Assembly (NCBI GenBank): GCA_031548515.1
Contig: JAVBRB010000024.1
Coordinates: forward strand, 1 to 35,064
Direction: 5' to 3'
DNA from: UBA940 sp031548515
GTDB taxonomy: Bacteria > Bacteroidota > Bacteroidia > Bacteroidales > Rikenellaceae
DNA: 35,064 nucleotides
The position numbers were made by a program, and so were the translations under genes. Shown piece by piece: positions 20,963-28,469 of the stretch; the first letter of the stretch is position 1; every line of letters starts with the position of its first letter. Below the pieces are notes generated by a model. It saw only the letters and a program-made list of their open reading frames with translations. It was not told where the DNA came from and made no database searches.

Positions 20963-22810
20963 TTATTCGGGTTTTACCGTGCGGAGGAAAAGTTCGTCCA
21001 ACTGGGATTGGTCTATTACTGAAGGGGCGTCGATCATCACGTCGCGTCCCGAGTTATTTTTCGGGAAGGCGATGTAGTCGCGGATCGAGTCTGCGCCGCC
21101 GAAGAGCGATGCGAACCTGTCGAACCCGAACGCGATGCCTCCGTGCGGGGGCGCTCCGTAGCGGAAGGCGTTCATCAGGAATCCGAACTGATCCTGCGCT
21201 TTCTCGGGAGTGAAACCGAGCAGTCTGAACATCTGCGCCTGCAGGCCCGAGTCGAATATACGGATCGAGCCGCCGCCTACCTCGACGCCGTTCACGACGA
21301 AATCATAGGCATTTGCGCGCAGGTTTTCAGCGAGATTCCGTTCTGCCTTGTGTAGAGGAAGAGCAGAGATGCCCTCGCCAGTGCGCTTTGGATCCGGGAA
21401 CCCTTTCTCTGGCTTTAAGTTGAAATATTCTTCTATAAGATGCTGGTCCTCAGGTTTGGGAGAAGTAAAGGGATGGTGCATGGCGTAGAAACGCCGCGTG
21501 TCTTCGTCCCACTCCAGAAGCGGGAAGTCGACTACCCACAGGGGAACAAATTTACTCTTGTCGCGCAGCCCCAGGCGGTTGCCCAGTTCAAGGCGCAGTT
21601 CGCTCAGCACGGTCAGCGAACGCCGCCTTTCGCCGCTCGCGACGAATATCATGTCGCCCGCCTTTGCGCCCAGTTCGTCGGCCCACACCCTGATATCTTC
21701 GGGGGTGTAGAATTTATCGATGCTCGATTTTACGCTTCCGTCCTCCTCCATGCGTATCCACACGAGGCCCTTTGCGCCTATCTGCGGACGCTTCACGTAT
21801 TCGGTCAGTTCGTCGATCTGCTTGCGGGTGAACGATGCGCATCCTTCGGCCGCGATCGCGCCTATGTATTCCGCCTCGTCGAATATCGAAAAACCTTTGC
21901 CCTTAGCCTTCGCAGTCAGCTCATGAATCTCCATACCGAAACGCAGGTCGGGCTTGTCGTTGCCGTATCGGGCCATTGCCTCGGAGTAGGCCATGCGGGG
22001 GAACTGGCCCTCGAAATCCACGCCCAAAGTCTCCCTGAACATGAATTTGGCCATGCGCTCGAACGTGTTCAGCACGTCATCCTGTTCCACGAACGACATT
22101 TCGCAGTCGATCTGCGTGAATTCCGGCTGGCGGTCGGCCCTCAGGTCTTCGTCGCGGAAACAGCGCACGATCTGGAAATATTTGTCGTATCCGGCCACCA
22201 TCAACAGCTGTTTGAAAGTCTGCGGCGACTGGGGCAGGGCGTAGAATTCATTGGGATTCATGCGGCTGGGCACCACGAAGTCGCGCGCACCCTCCGGAGT
22301 CGATTTTATGAGGAACGGAGTCTCTATCTCGAGGAAACCTTCTCCGTCCAGGAAACGCCTTGCCGACTGCGCCATGCGGTGGCGCATCGCGATGGCTTTC
22401 TGCAGCGGACCGCGACGCAGGTCGAGGTAGCGGTACTTCATACGCAGATCGTCGCCGCCGTCGGAAACATCCTCGATGGTGAACGGAGGAGTATCGGACT
22501 TGCTGAGAATCTTAAGTTCCGAAATAGCGATCTCGATGTCGCCGGTCGGCATTTTGGGATTCTTGGAGGAGCGCTCGACAACCTTGCCCACGGCCTGTAT
22601 CACAAATTCACGGCCCAGAGAATCGGCCATCTCCTTGACGGCTGCCGGAGCGTGTTCGTCGGCCACGAGCTGCGTGATGCCGTAGCGGTCGCGGATGTCG
22701 ATGAAGGTCATTGCGCCCAGGTTGCGCACTTTCTGCACCCATCCGGCAAGGGTGACTGTCTGGTTGAGGTTTGCAACGCGAAGTTCGCCGCAATTATGTG
22801 TTCTGTACAT
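20963..22810 (-). CDS. aspS: Aspartate--tRNA ligase
   Basis: 615 aa, the bacterial-type length with the extra GAD domain inserted in the catalytic core (about 285-425). An N-terminal OB fold (about 15-110, VTLAGWVQKVRNLGAMTFIDIRDRYG) binds the anticodon. Class II motif 2 is in CFRDEDLRADRQPEFTQID, and motif 3 is GIAFGFDR near the C-terminus. It charges tRNA-Asp; whether it is discriminating or also acts on tRNA-Asn cannot be told here. It diverges from tadA with only 39 bp between starts, and has a -7 box at 22833-22840. Confidence 0.97.
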   Translation of the reverse strand: MYRTHNCGELRVANLNQTVTLAGWVQKVRNLGAMTFIDIRDRYGITQLVADEHAPAAVKEMADSLGREFVIQAVGKVVERSSKNPKMPTGDIEIAISELKILSKSDTPPFTIEDVSDGGDDLRMKYRYLDLRRGPLQKAIAMRHRMAQSARRFLDGEGFLEIETPFLIKSTPEGARDFVVPSRMNPNEFYALPQSPQTFKQLLMVAGYDKYFQIVRCFRDEDLRADRQPEFTQIDCEMSFVEQDDVLNTFERMAKFMFRETLGVDFEGQFPRMAYSEAMARYGNDKPDLRFGMEIHELTAKAKGKGFSIFDEAEYIGAIAAEGCASFTRKQIDELTEYVKRPQIGAKGLVWIRMEEDGSVKSSIDKFYTPEDIRVWADELGAKAGDMIFVASGERRRSLTVLSELRLELGNRLGLRDKSKFVPLWVVDFPLLEWDEDTRRFYAMHHPFTSPKPEDQHLIEEYFNLKPEKGFPDPKRTGEGISALPLHKAERNLAENLRANAYDFVVNGVEVGGGSIRIFDSGLQAQMFRLLGFTPEKAQDQFGFLMNAFRYGAPPHGGIAFGFDRFASLFGGADSIRDYIAFPKNNSGRDVMIDAPSVIDQSQLDELFLRTVKPE

Positions 22811-22832
22811 ATTTTATTACTTTTACAACTCA

Positions 22833-22840
22833 CAAAATTA
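22833..22840 (-). promoter_or_regulatory. -7 promoter element of aspS
   Basis: The minus strand reads TAATTTTG, a perfect TAnnTTTG, 22 bp before the aspS ATG. It lies within the 39-bp divergent gap to tadA. Confidence 0.6.
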
Positions 22841-22849
22841 GCTTTTTAT

Positions 22850-23299
22850 ATGGAGATTGACGCTCGTCAGGACGAATTTTTTATGCGGACGGCAATTAAT
22901 GAAGCCCGCGAAGCGTTTAACAGGGGAGAAGTACCCATCGGTGCAGTCGTTGTTTGCGGCGGTACGATAGTCGGAAGGGGGCATAACCTCGTCGAAACCC
23001 TGTCGGACGCCACGGCGCATGCCGAAATGCAGGCCATAACGGCGGCATCGTCGGCCGTAGGGGGGAAATACCTGAACGAATGCACGTTGTATGTGACGGT
23101 CGAACCATGTGTGATGTGTGCCGGAGCCGCGGCATGGAGCCAACTGGGGCGGTTGGTTTATGGCGCGGCCGATCCAAAACGCGGTTTCTCGCGGCATGGC
23201 AGGGAACTCCTGCACCCCAGGACCGGGATCACGGCCGGCGTTCTCGAAGCCGAATGTTCGGCGCTCGTGACCGTTTTTTTTCAGAAATTGCGTCCCTGA
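22850..23299 (+). CDS. tadA: tRNA-adenosine(34) deaminase
   Basis: 149 aa, standard length. It deaminates adenosine to inosine at the wobble position of tRNA-Arg(ACG). The zinc site is H57 with catalytic E59 (HAE) and PCxxC at C87 and C90 (EPCVMCAGA). GEVPIGAVVV (26-35) and DPKRGFSRHG also fit. The reading frame stays open for 470 codons upstream, antisense to aspS; the ATG at 22850 is chosen because the homologous region starts there. The ending lacks a classic terminator, and repeat copy 3 with its hairpin follows about 10 bp later. Confidence 0.93.
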   Translation: MEIDARQDEFFMRTAINEAREAFNRGEVPIGAVVVCGGTIVGRGHNLVETLSDATAHAEMQAITAASSAVGGKYLNECTLYVTVEPCVMCAGAAAWSQLGRLVYGAADPKRGFSRHGRELLHPRTGITAGVLEAECSALVTVFFQKLRP

Positions 23300-23309
23300 A
23301 GTTTTGTAT

Positions 23310-23431
23310 TATAAATGAACATAATCTTAAGGATCGGCTTTGAAAAAGCCGTTAACATATGTTTGGATAATATTTGGCGATAACGACAAAACATGGCGGC
23401 TTGATAGAAAATATTTCCAAACACATGTTAA
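23310..23431. repeat. Palindromic dispersed repeat, copy 3 (short form)
   Basis: The left part is reduced to a CTTAAGG remnant, followed by the hairpin CGGCTTT/AAAGCCG (23335-23351). Then comes an 80-bp unit 23352-23431 with terminal inverted repeats TTAACATATGTTTGGA and, on the other strand, TTAACATGTGTTTGGA, ended by TTAA. It lacks the CCTCCC hairpin of copies 1 and 2. It lies between tadA and the TPR gene and could act as a terminator for tadA. Confidence 0.7.
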
Positions 23432-23447
23432 TTATGGAAAATAATAA

Positions 23448-23455
23448 TATTTTTG
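23448..23455 (+). promoter_or_regulatory. -7 promoter element of the TPR gene
   Basis: TATTTTTG, a perfect TAnnTTTG, gives a leader of about 43 nt. A second perfect box, TAAATTTG at 23492-23499, ends 5 bp before the ATG and would give a leaderless mRNA. Both are possible. Confidence 0.5.
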
Positions 23456-23504
23456 CATCTATTCGATAGATGGAATACCAACAAAAACCGATAAATTTGA
23501 AACT

Positions 23505-24473
23505 ATGAACAAAATCAAAATCATTCTGGCTGCCTTTGCTTTTGTCGCGGCCGGAACCGTTTCAGCACAGAGTCTCACCGACGTGAATGCAAAATTCACC
23601 GAAGCCGCGGCAGCCATGCAGGCCAAGGATTTCGACAAAGCCATACCTCTTTTCGAACAGGTGATAGATGAAGGAATGGATGTGGAAGGGGCTGAAAGCC
23701 TTGTCGCGGGCGCTAAAAAATATCTGCCCCAGGCCGTATTCGTAAAAGGCGGGATGGCGTTCCAGCAGGATAAACTCGACGACGCATTGTCCAATTTCAC
23801 CAAAGCGTCCGAACTTGCCGAACTTTACGGCGAAGTCGGCGTGCTGAACAATGCCCGCTCGTGGATCGGTAAAACGGTTATGAAACAGGGTGCCGATGCG
23901 TTCAACAACAAGGATTACGCTACCGCTGCCGCTATTTTCCAGAAAGGTTACGATGCGAATCCCAACGATACCGACGTTGCGCTCAACCTGGCTTTGAGCT
24001 ACAGCGAGTTGGGCGAATATGCCAAGGGCAACGAGGTTTACAAAAGCATTATCGCGCTAGAGGGCCAGAACAGCCGTTTCGATGAAGCTGTTGCCACAGC
24101 CAAGCAGCAGTTCACAAATTACAACATGTACCGTGCGTCCGAAAGCGCGCAGAGCAAGAACTATGCTGACGCCCTTGCAGCGACCGAAGACGTCCTTGCC
24201 GTTATCCCGAACAGCCCGGAAGCTACCATGCTGCGCCTGCAGACATATAACAATATGAAGGACTACAACAAGGTGATTGAAACCGGCGATGCTGCGATAG
24301 CTGCACAGACCGATCCGGTACAACAGTCGTCAGCCAATTTCCTGATAGGCGCCGCATACCAGAACAAGGAAAATTACGCCAAAGCCACCGAATATTACAA
24401 GAAGGTAACCGCCGGCCCGAATGCCGACGACGCCAAAGCGCAGATAACAGAGTTGGCGAAACTGAACAAGTAG
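23505..24473 (+). CDS. Secreted tetratricopeptide-repeat protein
   Basis: 322 aa with a signal peptide (MNKIKIILAAFAFVAAGTVSA, then QS). About six TPR-like helix pairs cover the rest: AAAAMQAKDFDKAIPLFEQVID, FQQDKLDDALSNFTKASELAE, DAFNNKDYATAAAIFQKGYDANPND, LSYSELGEYAKGNEVYKSIIA, SAQSKNYADALAATEDVLAVIPNS and YQNKENYAKATEYYKKVTAGP. Such periplasmic TPR proteins act as scaffolds for envelope complexes; the partner is unknown. A monocistronic unit with a strong terminator at 24518. Repeat copy 3 lies just upstream. Confidence 0.88.
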   Translation: MNKIKIILAAFAFVAAGTVSAQSLTDVNAKFTEAAAAMQAKDFDKAIPLFEQVIDEGMDVEGAESLVAGAKKYLPQAVFVKGGMAFQQDKLDDALSNFTKASELAELYGEVGVLNNARSWIGKTVMKQGADAFNNKDYATAAAIFQKGYDANPNDTDVALNLALSYSELGEYAKGNEVYKSIIALEGQNSRFDEAVATAKQQFTNYNMYRASESAQSKNYADALAATEDVLAVIPNSPEATMLRLQTYNNMKDYNKVIETGDAAIAAQTDPVQQSSANFLIGAAYQNKENYAKATEYYKKVTAGPNADDAKAQITELAKLNK

Positions 24474-24517
24474 TTTTTCTGTGATGGCTAGGTTCTGTTC
24501 CTGCCAAATTAAATGCG

Positions 24518-24552
24518 AAAGACCGGCCCGCCAAAGCCGGTCTTTTCTTTTT
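24518..24552 (+). terminator. Terminator after the TPR gene
   Basis: A 10-bp perfect stem AAAGACCGGC (24518-24527) with GCCGGTCTTT (24536-24545) is followed by a T-rich tail. The tail runs into the next gene's -7 box at 24556. Confidence 0.85.
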
Positions 24553-24555
24553 AAC

Positions 24556-24563
24556 TATCTTTG
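24556..24563 (+). promoter_or_regulatory. -7 promoter element of the U32 peptidase-family gene
   Basis: TATCTTTG, a perfect TAnnTTTG, ends 6 bp before the ATG at 24570, implying a leaderless transcript. It excludes the TTG codon at 24561 as the start. Confidence 0.5.
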
Positions 24564-24569
24564 TGCGGA

Positions 24570-26390
24570 ATGGGTGCACGCATCAAAATAGAACTGTTGG
24601 CTCCGGCCCGCGACTTGGAGGCCGGCATTGCCGCCGTGGACTGCGGGGCCGATGCCGTCTACATAGGCGGCCCCGGTTTCGGCGCAAGGCATGCAGCCGG
24701 AAATCCGGTCGCGGATATCGCCCGCCTGACGGCATACGCCCATCTTTTCGGAGTGAGGATCTACGCCGCGCTCAACACGATTCTGTATGACAGCGAGCTG
24801 GCCGAAGCCGAACGCACAGCCCGCGAACTTTTGGCAGTCGGCGTCGATGCACTCATCGTTCAGGACATGGCCTGGTTGCGTATGGGACTGGATCATGTGG
24901 AATTCCATGCCTCGACCCAGACCTCCGTCATTACGCCCGAAGACGCGGCTTTCCTGGGCCGCACCGGCTTCCGGAGGCTGATTCTCGAACGCAATCTTTC
25001 ACTCGAAGATATAAGAAATATCCGCACCGCGACCGACGCCGAACTCGAAGTTTTTATCCATGGGGCGATCTGTGTGGGGTATAGCGGACGCTGTTTCATG
25101 AGCCGTTCGACCTCGGGCCGCAGCGGCAACCGCGGCGAATGCAGCCAACCGTGCCGCCTCGCCTATGACCTTATTGATGGCTCGGGCAATGTCATAATCA
25201 AGGGCAAACATCTGCTTTCGGTGCGTGACATGGACATGTCGAAGCATATACCTGCGCTGCTGGATGCAGGTGTGACTTCTTTCAAAATAGAAGGGCGGCT
25301 GAAAGATGCGTCGTACATCAAAAACACGGTCAGCCATTACCGCCGCATACTCGACAAGGCCCTGGCTGTGAGACCGCACCTGCAGAGGGCGTCGGTAGGC
25401 CGCGGCGAACCTGGTTTCACGCCCGATCCGTCTAAAAGTTTCACACGCGGCGCCACCGACTATTTCTTCAACGGGACGGTGCTGGGCGTGGCGTCGTTCG
25501 ACACCCCGAAATCGGCGGGCGCACCGGTCGGCCGGGTCGACAAAACCGGCGACGGATGGTTCACGCTGAAAGGCACTGAAGAGACGCTTTCGCCAGGCGA
25601 CGGGATATGTTTTTTCGCTGGCGGCCAGCTTTCGGGCACCAATATAAACCGCGTCGGTGAAAGCCGTATTTTTCCGAACCGTATCGACGGCCTCGTGCCC
25701 GGAACGGAGGTCTACCGCAATTACGACCATGTTTTTACACGCAAATTGGAACGCAGCCATACCCGCCGCAGGATCGCGGTGCGGGCCGCCGTTTCGATGG
25801 AGCCGGAACGTATTGCGGTCACTTTCATCGATGAAACCGGAGTATCGGTCTCCGTATCTTGCGGCGCCACGTTCGACGAACCGAAAAATCCGGAAAAGAT
25901 GTCGTCCCTGCTCCGCGAGCAGTTTTCGAAAAGCGGCGATACGATCTTCGAGGTGACGGACGTTGACGTTGCAGGCGAAGTGCGTTTCGCACCTTCCTCG
26001 ATACTTGCCGGAATCCGCCGCGAGGGGTTGGTGAAGTTGCTGACCGAGCGCGAAAAGCTAGTACCTGAAAGGCATCCGGCAACGGAGGATATGTCGGCGA
26101 AATTTCCTCGCGCGAAAATCGCAGCCAGCGAAAATGTCATCAATCACCTTTCCGAGCGGTTCTACCGCGACCATGGCGTGACGGAAATCGAACCCGGCCT
26201 CGACCTGCGTCCCTCTATGGCCGGCGAAACGGTGATGCGTACGCGCTACTGCATCCGTCGGGAACTTGGCGAATGCCTGCGTGAGAAACCGTGCCTTCGC
26301 AGTGACCTGTGGCTCGAATGCGGCCGTACCCGTTACCGCCTCGATTTCGACTGCATGGCGTGTGAGATGAAATTGATATACAAGGCATAA
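24570..26390 (+). CDS. U32 peptidase-family protein, RlhA-like (23S rRNA C2501 hydroxylation)
   Basis: 606 aa. The N-terminal TIM-barrel-like U32 domain starts at IELLAPARDLEAGIAAVDCGADAVYIGG. The conserved cysteine set is complete: C168, C175 in YSGRCFMS, C191 and C195 in NRGECSQPCR. IKGKHLLSVRDMDMSKHIPALLDAGVTSFKIEGRLKD follows. The second half (about 330-606) fits the DUF3656-type extension seen in RlhA. In E. coli RlhA makes 5-hydroxycytidine at 23S position 2501 and the cysteines likely bind an Fe-S cluster. Despite the family name, peptidase activity is doubtful. It leads a tandem pair with the methyltransferase at 26434, consistent with rRNA modification. Assignment to RlhA rather than TrhP or UbiU/V rests on length and the extension. 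Confidence 0.82.
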   Translation: MGARIKIELLAPARDLEAGIAAVDCGADAVYIGGPGFGARHAAGNPVADIARLTAYAHLFGVRIYAALNTILYDSELAEAERTARELLAVGVDALIVQDMAWLRMGLDHVEFHASTQTSVITPEDAAFLGRTGFRRLILERNLSLEDIRNIRTATDAELEVFIHGAICVGYSGRCFMSRSTSGRSGNRGECSQPCRLAYDLIDGSGNVIIKGKHLLSVRDMDMSKHIPALLDAGVTSFKIEGRLKDASYIKNTVSHYRRILDKALAVRPHLQRASVGRGEPGFTPDPSKSFTRGATDYFFNGTVLGVASFDTPKSAGAPVGRVDKTGDGWFTLKGTEETLSPGDGICFFAGGQLSGTNINRVGESRIFPNRIDGLVPGTEVYRNYDHVFTRKLERSHTRRRIAVRAAVSMEPERIAVTFIDETGVSVSVSCGATFDEPKNPEKMSSLLREQFSKSGDTIFEVTDVDVAGEVRFAPSSILAGIRREGLVKLLTEREKLVPERHPATEDMSAKFPRAKIAASENVINHLSERFYRDHGVTEIEPGLDLRPSMAGETVMRTRYCIRRELGECLREKPCLRSDLWLECGRTRYRLDFDCMACEMKLIYKA

Positions 26391-26433
26391 CACACAACGA
26401 CCGGAACACCGACAGCGATTTATATAGACCACT

Positions 26434-27321
26434 ATGAAAGGATTAGAGTTACTCCAGCCGCAACTGACCGATTACGAGTTGATCGACAGCGGCGATTTTG
26501 CCAAACTCGAACGGTTCGGAGATCGCATCACAGCCCGTCCCGAACCGCAGGCCATCTGGCGCAAAAGCCTGTCCGAAGAAGACTGGATGCGCCTTGCCGA
26601 CGCTACATTCAGGCGGGATGAAAAAAACGAAGAACGCGGCCAATGGCTTCCGAAACCCGGCATGCCCGACCGCTGGACCATGCGCTACGACTATAAAGAG
26701 ATGCATCTGACCATGCGTCTGGCGCTGACCGGATTCAAACACGTCGGCGTTTTTCCCGAGCAGGCCGCCAACTGGGATTTCATCTACGACACACTTAAAG
26801 CCATGCCTGGCGGGGCGGAAGGCCGTCAGATACTAAATCTTTTCGCATATACCGGAGGTGCGTCTTTGGCGGCCCGGAGCGCAGGGGCAGATGTGACCCA
26901 CGTCGATTCGGTTAAGCAGACGGTCAGTTGGGCGCGCGACAATATGGAGTTGAGCGGCCTGGACGGTATCCGCTGGATAGTCGACGATGCGCTGAAATTC
27001 GTGCGGCGGGAAGTGAAGCGCGAACGGCTTTACGACGGAATCATATTGGACCCGCCTGCTTACGGACGCGGTCCCGATGGCGAAAAATGGGTGCTCGAGC
27101 AGAACATCGACGAGATGCTGTCGCTGTGCGCTCGGCTTCTTAAACCTCACGGTTTCCTTGTTCTGAATCTTTATTCGATGGGATTGTCGGCCCTGCTGGC
27201 CCGGACGGCGGTGCGCCAACTGTTCGGCGTTCCTGCGCAGGAGCGGTTCGGCGAACTGTATTTCGAGGACAAGGCCGGCAAGAATCTTCCCCTGGGCGTT
27301 TATTACAGGTTTGTCAGATAA
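26434..27321 (+). CDS. Class I SAM-dependent methyltransferase, RlmI/RlmK-like
   Basis: 295 aa. Residues 1-100 form a beta-rich leader (LTDYELIDSGDFAKLERFGDRITARPEPQAIW), followed by a Rossmann methyltransferase domain: VGVFPEQAANWDF, motif I LNLFAYTGGASLAA (134-147), acidic VTHVDSVKQTVSWARDN, and motif IV DPPAYGRGP (206-214). DPPxYG is typical of enzymes that act on nucleic acid bases, and the layout resembles RlmI/RlmKL, which methylate 23S rRNA cytosine or guanine. The target base is not known. It follows the U32 gene by 43 bp, probably in one operon. Its last 19 bp overlap the convergent methyltransferase gene at 27303. Confidence 0.82.
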   Translation: MKGLELLQPQLTDYELIDSGDFAKLERFGDRITARPEPQAIWRKSLSEEDWMRLADATFRRDEKNEERGQWLPKPGMPDRWTMRYDYKEMHLTMRLALTGFKHVGVFPEQAANWDFIYDTLKAMPGGAEGRQILNLFAYTGGASLAARSAGADVTHVDSVKQTVSWARDNMELSGLDGIRWIVDDALKFVRREVKRERLYDGIILDPPAYGRGPDGEKWVLEQNIDEMLSLCARLLKPHGFLVLNLYSMGLSALLARTAVRQLFGVPAQERFGELYFEDKAGKNLPLGVYYRFVR

Positions 27322-28469
27322 ATCTGCCACAGTTTCCCGGCGGCGCGGGTGAAGGCGATGGCCTTGGTCCCGCCCTCGCGGACACCAAGCTGACGTGCGA
27401 TGTCTGCCGACGAAAGCGGGAAATTACGTTTCATGATGTCGATGCTGTGCACGCCGGACTTTTTAAGACGGCGTTTCAGATCTTTAGGGTCGAAAAGTTC
27501 CATCGATATTATTTCCAGTACTTTGCCCATGATATTCTCCGGCTTTTCCGCCGAAAACGCATAGCCGTTGTCAGAGTCGATCCAAAGCCCGCACTCCGAA
27601 AAACATCGTTGCGCGAGCCGCGCTTTCTGCAGCGCGACATCGGGAACGGCCAACCAATGGTAATTCTCCGAATCGAAAGCCGCCGCCGGAATTGTCCGGC
27701 CATTTCCTAAAGGATATTCCGCCTCGCCCATACCTATCGCGACGGCCCTTACAGACGGAGTTTCGATCCCGTCGGAAACCTCCGCGATGATCTCCTTACA
27801 CTCTCCTGCGAGCGAAACCACTTCCGCGCGTGCGTGCGGTCCGAAAATGCGGAAAACCTCGTCCACATCGAACAGCGGCGAGAGTTTCACGACCAGGCAC
27901 GGCGCTATACGGCGTATATGCGGCATCAGCGCCGCAATATCGGGAGAACAATCTTCGATGCAGACCATCTTTCTGCCTTCGGCGCTTCGGCGGTCCGGAT
28001 CGGCGTAAATGAGGTCGGCCGCGCCTCTGAAGCCGGAGATAAATTCCTCCGCCGAAGCGTTCACGACCTCGATGTTTTCCGCCCCGAGCCTGCGAAAGTT
28101 TTCACGCGCAACGGCGGCCAGTACGGGATCGCGCTCGATCGAAATAATCCTGTCGAAGTTCTTCGAATGGTAATAGGAATCCACCCCCAGGCCGCATGTA
28201 AGGTCGATGCAGAGCGCTCCGGAGTAGTTTTTCCGCGAGGCGGTCTCTTCACTGGACGACTGCTCGAAAGCCAGCGGGGGGATCACACACCGCGCCGCAT
28301 GGTACGACGGCAGTTTCCATTCTGCACGCCCCAGATACTTAACCTGCGACGCCACCAGAGCGGCATTCGGCAGCTTTTTGTCGAGGGCTATCCTCACCGG
28401 ATCGCGACCGAGATTTTCTTCGACCAGGCGTCGAAAATCTTCGGATAAAAGTATTTCGAGATCGTTCAT
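27303..28469 (-). CDS. SAM-dependent methyltransferase with a THUMP-like C-terminal domain
   Basis: 388 aa. The N-terminal helical part (1-60, KLPNAALVASQVKYLGRAEWKLPSYH) is followed by a methyltransferase core: motif I CIDLTCGLGVDSYYHS (87-102), acidic IISIERDP, and motif IV YADPDRRS (155-162). The C-terminal region (about 290-388) includes DPKDLKRRLKKSGVHSIDIMKRNFPLSSADIARQLGVREGG, as in the THUMP-like domain, suggesting an RNA substrate. The target is unknown. The start overlaps the comEC stop by 4 bp (ATGA), so translation is coupled to comEC. The 3' end overlaps the opposite methyltransferase gene by 19 bp. Confidence 0.8.
   Translation of the reverse strand: MNDLEILLSEDFRRLVEENLGRDPVRIALDKKLPNAALVASQVKYLGRAEWKLPSYHAARCVIPPLAFEQSSSEETASRKNYSGALCIDLTCGLGVDSYYHSKNFDRIISIERDPVLAAVARENFRRLGAENIEVVNASAEEFISGFRGAADLIYADPDRRSAEGRKMVCIEDCSPDIAALMPHIRRIAPCLVVKLSPLFDVDEVFRIFGPHARAEVVSLAGECKEIIAEVSDGIETPSVRAVAIGMGEAEYPLGNGRTIPAAAFDSENYHWLAVPDVALQKARLAQRCFSECGLWIDSDNGYAFSAEKPENIMGKVLEIISMELFDPKDLKRRLKKSGVHSIDIMKRNFPLSSADIARQLGVREGGTKAIAFTRAAGKLWQIYLTNL

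Noticed and set aside
21440..22849. Long plus-strand open frame antisense to aspS, in frame with tadA (619 codons in total)
   Set aside because: The part before 22850 mirrors the aspS codons and has no family features; TadA homology begins at the ATG at 22850.
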